55,660 nucleotides of DNA from Lujinxingia litoralis (GCF_003260125.1 NZ_QHKO01000014.1:1-55660), one strand, 5' to 3'. Positions 1-7,568 are shown, numbered from the stretch's first letter. Notes: generated from the letters alone by a model not told the origin. A program made the numbers and translations.

Positions 1-270
1 CGGCGGCGAGGAGACGGGTTGTGGTGTTTGACAGGCGTCTTTTTTGCCATAAAAGCGCCGGCCCTATCAGCGTCTGAGCGCGTCGGCGTCGCCCCTTCTT
101 GCTGCGGAACCTCCGTGGCCAACGCGCATCGCGTTCCCGAACAGCAGGAGGGTGCCCCGGAACGCATCGACCTTAGATGTACATCGAAGTATTCGCGGGG
201 CTTGTCGGGGAGCCGCTTATGTAGGGAGTTTTAGGGGGGATTTGAATTTAACTTTAAAGGGGCGATGTGT
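1..270. other. Left-edge non-coding stretch
   Basis: I find no convincing gene here. There is a TTGACA at 28-33 with a loose TAAAAG 16 bases downstream, which could be a weak promoter, but nothing codes behind it on the plus strand until 805. The MarR gene ends at 271 from the right, so this may be its 3' flank plus the flank of a gene outside the window. Confidence 0.3.
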
Positions 271-723
271 TCAAAGTTCGGCAAGGATCGCCAGGGCTTG
301 GCGCAGGGGCTCGGCGGCCTCTTCTCCGACGAGCGCGTCGATCTCGGCGTGGGTGCGCTCCCAGATCGGCATCGCGGCCAGCAGGGCTTCGTGACCGGCC
401 GGGGTCAGCTCCAGCAGACGGCCGCGGTGATCGTCGGGGTCGACCCTCACCACCACCAGGCCCTGCCGCTGCAGGGGTTTTAGATTGGCGGTGAGCGTGG
501 TGCGGGCCATGGCCAGCAGCGAGGCCACCGCGCCCATCGACGGGGGAGCGGGGCGGTTGAGCGACATCAGCAGGGAGAACTGGCCGCTGGTAAGCCCCAC
601 CGGGCGCAGCGCCTCATCAAAACGCCGGGCCAGGGCGCGGTTGGCGCGCTGGGCGGCCAGGCAGAGGCAATGATCGCGAACATGAAGGGTGGTGGCATGC
701 GGGAGGTTTTTTTTGTTCGACAT
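271..723 (-). CDS. MarR-family winged-helix transcriptional regulator
   Basis: A 150-residue protein of normal MarR length. The central part, about residues 35-105, reads as the winged helix: a helix containing LTSGQFSLL, a recognition-helix region around residues 60-80 (MGAVASLLAMARTTLT), and a wing with DPDDHRGRLLELT, which matches the conserved D-x-R-G-R/K-like wing of the family. Flanking helices would form the dimer interface. It is transcribed away from the DUF1428 gene. The 81 bases between the two starts hold a 16 bp near-perfect palindrome beginning 10 bases upstream of this ATG, so it probably represses itself and its neighbour. The ligand cannot be told from sequence. No Cys pair typical of OhrR peroxide sensors stands out, although HCLCLA near the N terminus carries two cysteines that could be redox active. 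Confidence 0.9.
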   Translation of the reverse strand: MSNKKNLPHATTLHVRDHCLCLAAQRANRALARRFDEALRPVGLTSGQFSLLMSLNRPAPPSMGAVASLLAMARTTLTANLKPLQRQGLVVVRVDPDDHRGRLLELTPAGHEALLAAMPIWERTHAEIDALVGEEAAEPLRQALAILAEL

Positions 724-732
724 GACTTCCCT

Positions 733-748
733 ATGTCGATATCAACAT
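733..748. promoter_or_regulatory. Probable MarR operator palindrome
   Basis: ATGTCGATATCAACAT matches its own reverse complement at 14 of 16 positions. It sits between the divergent starts of the MarR gene (723) and the DUF1428 gene (805). Length, AT-rich core and position are typical of MarR-family operators; assignment to this regulator is inference. Confidence 0.65.
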
Positions 749-804
749 GTTTCGTTTGAAGCAGCGCCGTGTATACCACAAAAACCCCTTTTGGGAGTAT
801 GCCC

Positions 805-1518
805 ATGAGCTACATCGATGGATTCGTAGGTGCCGTGCCAGCCGCCAACAAAGACGCCTATCGCCAGCATGTTTTGGAAGCTGTGCCCCTCTTCAAGGAG
901 TCTGGCGTCGCCCGGATGGTCGAGACCTGGGGCGATGATGTGGGGAAGGGAGAGGTGACGGACTTCTTCCGGGCGGTGGAGGCCACCGCTGAGGAGGTGA
1001 TTGTCTTCTCCTGGATGGAGTATCCCGATCGCGAGGCTCGTCAGGCGGCCAACGAGCGCATGATGAGCGATGAGCACATGGGGGCGGCCGTGGAGCAGAT
1101 GCCTTTTGATGGTGAGCGTGTGATCTACGGGGGATTTGCGACGATCTTGGATAAGGATAGCGGCGCTGAGCCGGGCTACATCGATGGCTCGGTGATCCCG
1201 GTGCCCACGGCCAACAAAGACGCCTACACCGAGCTTGCGGCGATGCGCGCCGAGGTGATGATGGAGCACGGGGCCACGCGCGTGGTCAACGCCTGGGGCG
1301 ATGATGTGCCCGATGGGAAGCGCACCGACTTTAAGCGCGCGGTCAACGCCACCGCTGAGGAGAGCGTGGTCTTTGCCCGGGTGGAGTGGCCGTCGAAGGA
1401 GATTCGGGACGCGGCCTGGCCCAAGATCTACGGCGATGCTCGCATGCATACCGAGAAGGGGCTTTTTGAGGGGGAGCGCATGATCTTTGGTGGATTTGCT
1501 CCGCTTCTTGACGTCTGA
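805..1518 (+). CDS. Tandem-duplicated DUF1428 (YbaA-like) protein
   Basis: A 237-residue protein made of two consecutive DUF1428-type domains. Ordinary members such as E. coli YbaA are about 115-120 residues, so this is a head-to-tail fusion. Each half has the same order of landmarks: GYIDG/SYIDG near the start, P-x-ANKDAY, AWGDDV or TWGDDV, TDF-x-RAV-x-ATAEE, WP or YP, then GERVIYGGFA or GERMIFGGFA at the end. The ATG at 805 is chosen because GGGAG at 793-797 lies 7 bases upstream; the ATG at 799 is too close. The family has a ferredoxin-like alpha/beta fold and no established reaction. Control by the adjacent MarR protein is likely from the shared operator region. Confidence 0.9.
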   Translation: MSYIDGFVGAVPAANKDAYRQHVLEAVPLFKESGVARMVETWGDDVGKGEVTDFFRAVEATAEEVIVFSWMEYPDREARQAANERMMSDEHMGAAVEQMPFDGERVIYGGFATILDKDSGAEPGYIDGSVIPVPTANKDAYTELAAMRAEVMMEHGATRVVNAWGDDVPDGKRTDFKRAVNATAEESVVFARVEWPSKEIRDAAWPKIYGDARMHTEKGLFEGERMIFGGFAPLLDV

Positions 1519-1630
1519 GGCGCGTGAGATTGGCCGAGGTGCAAGGGCGGCCAGGCACAACGTTTGAGGGTGGCGGTTGAGGAAGGCTTGCTCTATGGGC
1601 TGTGTTGCCAGAGTAAGTGCGATGGCCCGC

Positions 1631-1662
1631 GCCGCCCCGGCCAGGATCCTGGCCGGGGCGGC
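1631..1662 (+). terminator. 32 bp perfect palindrome after DUF1428 gene
   Basis: GCCGCCCCGGCCAG, GATC, then CTGGCCGGGGCGGC form an exact inverted repeat between the DUF1428 stop and the SelO start. The following bases (GCTCTCTCTG) are pyrimidine-rich without a true U-run, so it may act as a weak terminator or attenuator for SelO. Confidence 0.55.
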
Positions 1663-1686
1663 GCTCTCTCTGACCCCGGATGTGCT

Positions 1687-3297
1687 ATGAGCTCGATAAC
1701 TTTCGACGACCGATTTATGCGCGAGTTGCCCGCCGATGCGCGCACCGACCGGCGCCCGCGCCAGGTGCAGGGCGCGTGTTACTCCGAGGTGGAGCCCTCG
1801 GCGGTGGCCGACCCCAGCCTTGTGGCCTGTTGGCCGGAGGTGGCCGAGCTTGTGGGGTTTGATGAGGCCTTTGTGCGCTCGGAGCGCTTTGGGCAGGTGA
1901 TGGCCGGCAACGCCCTGCTCGAAGGCATGAAGCCCTATGCCGCATGCTACGGCGGGCATCAGTTTGGAAACTGGGCCGGCCAGCTGGGTGACGGGCGAGC
2001 GATCACGCTGGGGGAGGCGATTCACCCGGAGACGGGCGCGCGCCATGAGCTGCAGCTCAAGGGGGCCGGTCCCACCCCGTACTCGCGTTCGGCGGACGGG
2101 CGAGCGGTGCTGCGCTCGTCGATTCGCGAGTTTTTATGCAGCGAGGCGATGTTTCATCTGGGCGTACCTACGACGCGCGCGCTGAGCCTTGTGCTCACGG
2201 GTGAGCAGGTGATGCGCGATAAATTGTACGACGGTCGGCCGGCCCCGGAGCCCGGGGCGGTGGTCTGCCGGGTGGCGCCGAGTTTTTTGCGCTTTGGCAG
2301 CTTTGAGATTCACGCGGCGCGCGGCGATCTGGGGATTTTGCGGGGGCTGGTGGAGCACACGATCCGTCACTACTTCCCGCACCTGCTCGCCAGGCCCGAC
2401 GAGGCCATCTCCGAGGCCCATATCATCGCCTGGTTGCGCGAGGTGGGGGAGCGCACCGCCGAGATGGTGGTGGGCTGGATGCGCGTGGGCTTTGTGCACG
2501 GGGTGATGAACACCGACAACATGTCGATTCTCGGCCTGACGATCGACTACGGCCCCTACGGCTGGCTCGATAACTTCGACCCGGGCTTTACGCCCAACAC
2601 CACCGACCGGGGGCAGCGCCGCTACCGCTACGGCTACCAGCCCGACGTGGCCTACTGGAATCTCTATAAGCTCACCAACGCCGTGGCCGCGCTGGTCGAC
2701 GACGCGGCCCCCCTGCAGGAGGCGCTCGATCATTTCCCCACCGTCTACAGCGAGCTTCAGCTTGATATGATGGCTCAAAAGCTCGGGCTTACGAGGCTGG
2801 CGGGCGCCGAGGATGAGGTGCTGGTCGAGGGATTGATGGCGATGCTCGGGCGGGTGGAGACCGATTACACCCTGTTTTATCGCGGACTTGCCGAGGTGCG
2901 TTGCGAGGGCGTTGAGGCTGACGCGGTGGACGCCGAGGCGTTGCGCGCGCCCTTGATGGCGGCCTATTACGCGCCAGAGTCGCATCGGGAGGAGGATTGG
3001 GAGGCGATTGACGCCTGGCTGCGCGCGTATGTGGCGCGGGTGCAAAACGATGGCACGAGCGACGTGGCGAGGCGCGAGGCGATGAATGCGGTCAACCCGA
3101 TGTACATCCTGCGCAACTACCTGGCGCAGGAGGCGATCGATCAGGCCGAGCAGGGCGACTTTTCAAAGGTGCATGAATTGATGGCGGTGCTGCGCCACCC
3201 CTACCAGGAGCAGGCCGGGCGAGGGGCGTTCGGGGCCAAAAGACCGGAGTGGGCCCGGGACCGCTTTGGGTGCTCGATGCTCTCGTGCAGCTCGTGA
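1687..3297 (+). CDS. selO: SelO/YdiU pseudokinase-fold protein AMPylase
   Basis: A 536-residue SelO family protein (E. coli SelO is 478). Landmarks: an N-terminal region with NALLEGMKPYAACYGGHQFG-like sequence, then QLGDGRAI, ELQLKGAGPTPYSR, DGRAVLRSSIREFL, GVMNTDNMSILG and TIDYGPYGWLDNFDP with its metal-binding Asn and Asp. The C terminus ends in Cys-Ser-Ser, the place where eukaryotic SelO carries selenocysteine. Family knowledge: it transfers AMP from ATP to Ser/Thr/Tyr of target proteins under oxidative stress, with redox control through the terminal Cys. The ATG at 1687 is used because the family homology starts just after it; an upstream in-frame extension would run through the 1631-1662 hairpin. 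The long inserted segment around residues 390-450 explains part of the extra length. Confidence 0.95.
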   Translation: MSSITFDDRFMRELPADARTDRRPRQVQGACYSEVEPSAVADPSLVACWPEVAELVGFDEAFVRSERFGQVMAGNALLEGMKPYAACYGGHQFGNWAGQLGDGRAITLGEAIHPETGARHELQLKGAGPTPYSRSADGRAVLRSSIREFLCSEAMFHLGVPTTRALSLVLTGEQVMRDKLYDGRPAPEPGAVVCRVAPSFLRFGSFEIHAARGDLGILRGLVEHTIRHYFPHLLARPDEAISEAHIIAWLREVGERTAEMVVGWMRVGFVHGVMNTDNMSILGLTIDYGPYGWLDNFDPGFTPNTTDRGQRRYRYGYQPDVAYWNLYKLTNAVAALVDDAAPLQEALDHFPTVYSELQLDMMAQKLGLTRLAGAEDEVLVEGLMAMLGRVETDYTLFYRGLAEVRCEGVEADAVDAEALRAPLMAAYYAPESHREEDWEAIDAWLRAYVARVQNDGTSDVARREAMNAVNPMYILRNYLAQEAIDQAEQGDFSKVHELMAVLRHPYQEQAGRGAFGAKRPEWARDRFGCSMLSCSS

Positions 3298-3338
3298 GGG
3301 GTTGACCGCCAGAGGCTAGAACGCTCGCCAGCTCCCAC

Positions 3339-3380
3339 AAAAAAAGCGCGCCGCCCCCTGCGGGCGGCGCGCTTTTTTTA
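3339..3380. terminator. Bidirectional rho-independent terminator
   Basis: A-run, GCGCGCCGCC, short loop, GGCGGCGCGC, T-run, between the convergent SelO and Cys-rich lipoprotein genes. It has a U-tract on either strand. Confidence 0.9.
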
Positions 3381-3399
3381 GTCGAAGCGTCGGTCGAGA

Positions 3400-4371
3400 T
3401 CAGTAGGTGACCTTGATCTCGGCGCAGCAGGCGCTCTCGGTGCAGGCGATCGAGGCGTCTTCGTCCTCGATGGTGTCGCAGCCGGCTTCTTCTTCGCAGG
3501 TGATCAGCTCGGTGAGCGCGCTGCGGCACTCGGTGGAGACGTCGCAGCTGTCCAGGCAGTTGTTGGCGCAGATGGCGCAGGCCGCCGGGTTCATGCCGCC
3601 GGCGCACTCGGCGTCTTCCATAAAGCAGCTGAGATTGCAGCTGGCGAGGCACGAGGTGTAGGGGCAGCAGACGCCCGGGGTGTCGTTGCAGTAGTCGTGG
3701 CTCTCGCAGGTGTTGTTGCCGTTGTCGCCGTTGTCGCCGTTGTCGCCGTTGTCGCCGTTGTCGCCGTTGTCGCCGCTGTCTGCGGGTTCGCAGTTCAGGG
3801 AGCCGGTCATGGCGTAGACCATGACATCGAAGCTGCCGTTGAGCGTGCGGGTTCCGGGGCCCTGATCGTCTTTGAGCACGATGTTTTTGAAGGAGCCCAC
3901 GACCTTGTCACCGATGGCCTTCGGGCAGCTGGTCAGCTCAATGGAGCCCTGGCCCTGGCTGGAAAAGGTGGTCGTGGCCATCACGTCGAGCAGGCTCACG
4001 AAGGTGCCCTCGGGCGGGGTACCCACGGTAAAGGTGCTGTCGGCGTAGGTATTGAGCGAGGTGTCGACCGTGGTGGAGATGGCCACGCCGGTGTCGTTTT
4101 GCATCAGGATGGTGATGACGCCGTTGGCGATGGCGGCGCCCCAGGTCTCGTCGGAGGCCTGGTCGTTATCCTGAGAGCCGCTGACCTGCGTGGACTGGCC
4201 CTCGCCACTGACCTCCACGTCGAAGCTGCTGGTCTGAGGGTCGCCCTGGGTGTCATCGACCGCGGGAGCGTCGGCGTTGGTGTCGGAGCCGCAGGCGCTC
4301 AGGGCCAGGGAGCCGGCAACGAGAAGGGACAGAAGGGTGGTCGGGGCAAAGCGCCCATGCATCCATGTCAT
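3400..4371 (-). CDS. Secreted Cys-rich lipoprotein with GDN repeat linker
   Basis: A 323-residue predicted lipoprotein. A signal peptide with lipobox LSAC (Cys about residue 27) is followed by an acidic Ser/Thr/Asp-rich stretch. Next comes a domain of about 170 residues of unknown fold, with an STTVDTS region and one Cys pair, then a linker of six Gly-Asp-Asn triplets, and finally a C-terminal module of about 100 residues holding some 17 cysteines, including CC and CxxC patterns. The pattern suggests a disulphide-rich surface domain. The ATG at 4371 is chosen because GGAG lies 7 bases upstream; several upstream in-frame ATGs have no ribosome binding site. It converges on selO and shares its terminator. 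I do not recognise a named family. Confidence 0.8.
   Translation of the reverse strand: MTWMHGRFAPTTLLSLLVAGSLALSACGSDTNADAPAVDDTQGDPQTSSFDVEVSGEGQSTQVSGSQDNDQASDETWGAAIANGVITILMQNDTGVAISTTVDTSLNTYADSTFTVGTPPEGTFVSLLDVMATTTFSSQGQGSIELTSCPKAIGDKVVGSFKNIVLKDDQGPGTRTLNGSFDVMVYAMTGSLNCEPADSGDNGDNGDNGDNGDNGDNGNNTCESHDYCNDTPGVCCPYTSCLASCNLSCFMEDAECAGGMNPAACAICANNCLDSCDVSTECRSALTELITCEEEAGCDTIEDEDASIACTESACCAEIKVTY
3721..3774 (-). repeat. 9 bp in-frame repeat, six copies
   Basis: Six exact head-to-tail copies of GTTGTCGCC, read on the minus strand as the Gly-Asp-Asn linker of the Cys-rich lipoprotein. Because the unit is a multiple of three, slippage would change linker length without breaking the frame. 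Confidence 0.95.
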
Positions 4372-4573
4372 AGGGTGTCTCCATGTCATTGTCATCATGT
4401 CGTACGCCGTGGTCATCGATGTGTGTTCACGACGTCGTGAGCAGCACCATGCTGCGTCATTCATGAAGCTCCTGGAGATCCCGGGTGCTCGCCAGCGCTC
4501 CAGCGGCTACGTACGCAGGAGGCGGCGCGTTGATTCAAAAAGTTTCGGGGGGGCTGGTCTGGAGGGCGGGACG

Positions 4574-4725
4574 CTTACCAGCGGTTGGCGGCTTCTTCGG
4601 CCCAGCCGACCAGGCTTTCAAGGTCGTGGCGCTGGTCGTGGGCATCGAGCGCCCAGCCGCTCCAGTGGCCAAAGGCCTGGCGAGTGCGCGAGGCGATGAG
4701 GAGGGCGTTGGTGTCGGCGCGGCGC
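4574..4725 (-). pseudogene. Duplicated 3' end of DUF2804 gene (left repeat)
   Basis: These 152 bases are identical to 6551-6702, the stop codon and last 50 codons of the DUF2804 gene. The frame (…GWAEEAANRW stop) is kept but has no upstream gene body, since sequence identity ends abruptly after GGCGCGGCGC at 4725. It is a remnant left on the far side of the inserted nuclease gene and forms the left direct repeat of the insertion. Confidence 0.9.
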
Positions 4726-4777
4726 TCTCGACTTCGCAGCCGGTGAGAGCCATATCGATTTGCAGGTGGGGGGGATA

Positions 4778-4804
4778 AGGAGGGCGTTGGTGTTGGCGCG
4801 GCGC
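4778..4804. repeat. Third, 27 bp partial copy of repeat end
   Basis: This segment matches the right-hand 27 bases of the 152 bp repeat (4699-4725 and 6676-6702) with one C-to-T change, again ending exactly at GGCGCGGCGC. It lies 52 bases inside the insertion. Confidence 0.8.
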
Positions 4805-4852
4805 TGGTAAGTAAGCCGGAGTGTGCATGTAATTGAGGGTAGAGGTTTTTAG

Positions 4853-4895
4853 AAAAAAGCCCTCCAATGCCTTTGTGACGGCCTTGGGGGGCTTT
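4853..4895 (-). terminator. Terminator of the inserted nuclease gene
   Basis: On the minus strand AAGCCCCCCAAGGCC pairs imperfectly with GGCATTGGAGGGCTT across an 8-base loop and is followed by a run of T. It lies just beyond the stop of the inserted gene, so the module brings its own terminator. Confidence 0.7.
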
Positions 4896-4923
4896 GGGTG
4901 TGGTTTTGATGTAGGTGTTGTTT

Positions 4924-6438
4924 TTACATTAATGCACGCATGGATTGTTCAATCTTCTTTCGGCTGAGGATGCCCGTTTGGCAGAAGATTGACAGGTTGA
5001 AGTGTTCAGATTTTGCAGAGTCTTTCCATGTTTCTGAGAGCCATTTTAGATCTTCTGCAGAAATCACGGCGACATCTGCGTTGTGTTGGGTTTCAAACTT
5101 GAGTTTGAGGCAGTTCTCTTCGGCGTCTGGGCTGACAGACGGAACAATGATTAGAAAGCAGTTTACGCGCGGCTCCAGGGTGTCTCTAAGGTAGCGTTTA
5201 AACTGGCGGAGGTGGTTGTTAGGGAAGGTGTATACGCTTTCTGTGGACTTGTTATCCCAAAACAACTGACCTCCGTCGGGCATCATGACGCAGCCGTCGG
5301 GATGTTCGGTGCCGTTAAGTTTGACGATCTCAGTTTGGAGCTTTTCACGAAAAATGAAATGCGTTGCTTTCTCGAATGCTCGTTCGATGTCAATGTCTTT
5401 AGATATGACGTTGTTGGCGAGAAGGTTCTCCCTGTCGCGTTCTGCGAGTTCTGTAAAGTACTCGTAGTAGCGAACGTCGGGGTCGGCATCGTCTGGCACA
5501 TCGCGGATGAGTAGATTGTCGAAATAGGCAATGATTCGATTGATGCGTTCGAGTTTGGAGCCGCTTACTTTGACGCCAGGAAGGCTTTGGCAAATGTCGT
5601 AGAGATCATTGTTTGACAAGGATGCCAGTCCTTCACTGGGCTTGATTTCTGCTGACATGAGCCTTTCGACCATTTCCTCTTTTGAGCCAGAGGATGGGAG
5701 GTGTTGTGCTTTTAATATGTCTTTTAGTTGTGTGTTTTTGAGTTTCGACCAGAGGAGGTTTTGGGCATTCTCGCTGAGGTCGATGCCAAGTGTGAGTTTC
5801 ACACCTCGGTGCATTTCTTCCGGGAGGACAATGGAGCGGCCATCATCGACTTTGTTGCAATAAAATAGAACCCCTTGCTTTTGTAAATGACTGACGGCAT
5901 CGCTAATGTCGGAGTGAGCGTGTAGGGTGCCATCTTGTTTTGGGAAGACGCCCATGCTTGCTTCGATAAGTCGTTGTTGTTTACGTGTGATGTGTAGTGT
6001 TTGTCGTAGCTTTTCGATGAGAGCGTATTCGTCTTGAGAAATGCGTTTGTCATCAAAGGCGACTTGGAGGACGGTTCTGAGTATGTCAACGGAACGTTCG
6101 TCGGCATACTGGGGGGAACCAGAGAGCTGTGCTTCATCCAGGACGCGTTGCTCGCGTTCCTGCACGGATTCGGTGAGTTCGCGCTCACCAATGCGACCAT
6201 CCATGGAGTTCAAAATCGCTTCGAGGATGTAGTGAATAAGTGCTCGCATATGGTGATCAACATCGAATAGGTCCAGACGGCGTTGTACATTGTCTGGTTT
6301 CGAAAGTTCTTCTGCATTGCGAACGATGTAGTCACGGGATTCATGCTCGTTGAGCTTGCCAATATCACGCGTAAAGCTATTGAGAACGCGTGTTAAATAT
6401 TGAGTCGTCATGAATTTCGTGGCTTCTTCAATCTTCAT
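4924..6438 (-). CDS. Putative TerB-like/SAP/PD-(D/E)XK nuclease (defence candidate)
   Basis: A 504-residue protein, the only gene in the repeat-flanked insertion. By eye: a helical N terminus (1-110); a TerB-like helical segment about 115-165 with the typical acidic core (FDDKRISQDEYALIEKL); two SAP-like helix-turn-helix units, about 237-262 (QLKDIL…SGSKEEMVERL) and 276-305 (NDLYDIC…SGSKLERINRI), which usually bind nucleic acid; and a C-terminal region, about 350-470, with a PD-(D/E)XK nuclease pattern: Glu356, Asp381 in HPDG, Asp395-x-Lys397 in WDNKS, and Gln412 in RQFKRYL. Predicted role: DNA- or RNA-guided cleavage in restriction or phage defence. Family knowledge supports each motif, but the combination and role are inference. 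The start at 6438 has GGGGAG 10 bases upstream; an ATG at 6411 is an alternative. No modification methylase is adjacent. Confidence 0.75.
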   Translation of the reverse strand: MKIEEATKFMTTQYLTRVLNSFTRDIGKLNEHESRDYIVRNAEELSKPDNVQRRLDLFDVDHHMRALIHYILEAILNSMDGRIGERELTESVQEREQRVLDEAQLSGSPQYADERSVDILRTVLQVAFDDKRISQDEYALIEKLRQTLHITRKQQRLIEASMGVFPKQDGTLHAHSDISDAVSHLQKQGVLFYCNKVDDGRSIVLPEEMHRGVKLTLGIDLSENAQNLLWSKLKNTQLKDILKAQHLPSSGSKEEMVERLMSAEIKPSEGLASLSNNDLYDICQSLPGVKVSGSKLERINRIIAYFDNLLIRDVPDDADPDVRYYEYFTELAERDRENLLANNVISKDIDIERAFEKATHFIFREKLQTEIVKLNGTEHPDGCVMMPDGGQLFWDNKSTESVYTFPNNHLRQFKRYLRDTLEPRVNCFLIIVPSVSPDAEENCLKLKFETQHNADVAVISAEDLKWLSETWKDSAKSEHFNLSIFCQTGILSRKKIEQSMRALM

Positions 6439-6550
6439 GGCACTAATTCTCCCCGAATAAAGGTTGTTGAATTTTAGTATTGGGAGGGTAACAAATGATA
6501 TCAGTGCTGGGAAGGGGTTGGTGTACGAATTGTTACTGCGGTGAATAGGA

Positions 6551-6702
6551 CTTACCAGCGGTTGGCGGCTTCTTCGGCCCAGCCGACCAGGCTTTCAAGG
6601 TCGTGGCGCTGGTCGTGGGCATCGAGCGCCCAGCCGCTCCAGTGGCCAAAGGCCTGGCGAGTGCGCGAGGCGATGAGGAGGGCGTTGGTGTCGGCGCGGC
6701 GC
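6551..6702 (-). repeat. Right 152 bp direct repeat (intact DUF2804 3' end)
   Basis: Identical over all 152 bases to 4574-4725 by direct reading. This copy is joined to the complete DUF2804 gene. The flanking bases differ on both sides, which fixes the repeat boundaries. Confidence 0.9.
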
Positions 6703-7568
6703 AGGTGAAAGGGGGTGAGGGTGGCGTCGAGGCGCGGGCCGTGCACGCGCCAGGGGGCGGTGGGGTCGTCGCGCTGGTACTCCCAGGTGAGCTCGTGGCC
6801 GATGTAGCTGAGGCGGCCATCGACCAGGAGGGCGTTTTCGGTGCCGGGGGTGTGGGCGGTCCATTTGCCGCCGAGCTGCAGGCCCAGGGTGTGGTCGCCC
6901 CGGCGCCCGAAGCCGGCGCCCCAGTTCCAGGTCATGGTGTAGGGCCAGCGGCCGCGGCCCCGGTCGAGCACGCCGAAGCTGGTGGCGGGGCGCAGGTCAA
7001 AGGATTCGTCATCGACCTGAAGGCGTCCGCGCAGCTGACGCGCGACGTCTTTGAGGGTGTACTGAAAGCGGGTGGGGGACCAGGGGATGACCACGCCCAG
7101 GGCGTCGCCGTGGGCCGGGGCGTCGAGCTCAAAGCGCACGCGGGGGGAGCGCAGGCGCAGGTGCGCGTGGTGAGGGGTGTAGGCAAAGCTCAGCGAGAGG
7201 TCGCGGTGGCGGCCGTGGGCTTCAAAGGTGGCGGCCAGGTCGGGCAGGACCACGCCCCGGGCCAGGGGGAGGAGCGCGTCCTGGACGATGGGGGGCGCGT
7301 GGGGGTGGCGGCGGTCGTAGAGGTAGAGCTGCAAGAGGCCGGCGTAGTCCAGGCTGGCGATGGTCACGCCGATGACGTGTTCGGGGGTGACGATGCCCCA
7401 GTACTCCCAGCGTTTGTTGCGCCCCCACCAGCCGGGACCGCCCCGGAGGTTGGGGCGAATCAAGGGGCGCCGCGCGAAGCCGGCGGCCGCCGGGTTGAGG
7501 CGGCCGTCGGGTCGGCAGAGGTCCACGGCCGAGGTGAGTTCGGGGTAGGGGGCATCGCAGGGGCTCAT
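6552..7568 (-). CDS. DUF2804 family protein
   Basis: A 338-residue protein with the conserved features I associate with DUF2804: an N-terminal C-x-P-x-G-x-LNP segment, WWGRNKRWEYWGI, a middle beta-rich part with DYAGL…YLYD, and a C-terminal RGRWPYTMTWNWGAG and LGLQLGGKWT, ending LVGWAEEAANRW. The fold is probably an all-beta lipocalin-like barrel; no reaction is established. The ATG at 7568 fits the family N terminus; a GTG 84 bases further upstream is also open. The last 152 bases are duplicated on the far side of the inserted nuclease gene, so this gene's 3' end is an integration point. Downstream transcription now runs toward the insertion. Confidence 0.8.
   Translation of the reverse strand: MSPCDAPYPELTSAVDLCRPDGRLNPAAAGFARRPLIRPNLRGGPGWWGRNKRWEYWGIVTPEHVIGVTIASLDYAGLLQLYLYDRRHPHAPPIVQDALLPLARGVVLPDLAATFEAHGRHRDLSLSFAYTPHHAHLRLRSPRVRFELDAPAHGDALGVVIPWSPTRFQYTLKDVARQLRGRLQVDDESFDLRPATSFGVLDRGRGRWPYTMTWNWGAGFGRRGDHTLGLQLGGKWTAHTPGTENALLVDGRLSYIGHELTWEYQRDDPTAPWRVHGPRLDATLTPFHLRRADTNALLIASRTRQAFGHWSGWALDAHDQRHDLESLVGWAEEAANRW

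Larger units (their letters stand above)
4726..6550. mobile_element. Putative single-gene insertion flanked by 152 bp direct repeats
   Basis: A segment of about 1.83 kb, visibly AT-richer than everything around it (row 6001-6060 is 26/60 G+C while neighbouring genes are mostly near two-thirds). It lies between two perfect copies of the DUF2804 3' end. It carries one leftward gene with its own leader and terminator and no integrase or transposase. The arrangement resembles integration that regenerates a gene's 3' end, or exchange of a defence module by homologous recombination. Perfect identity of the repeats suggests a recent event. Calling it mobile is inference from repeats and composition. 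Confidence 0.65.

Noticed and set aside
28..55. TTGACA with TAAAAG as a promoter
   Set aside because: The match to the -10 is weak and no gene follows within 700 bases on that strand.
4535..4867. 110-codon minus-strand frame over the left repeat
   Set aside because: It runs in a different frame from the real DUF2804 end and mixes repeat and insertion DNA; no start site.
4924..6438. Inserted gene as a tyrosine or serine integrase explaining the direct repeats
   Set aside because: It lacks the R-H-R-Y and the resolvase Ser motifs; the PD-(D/E)XK-like pattern fits better.
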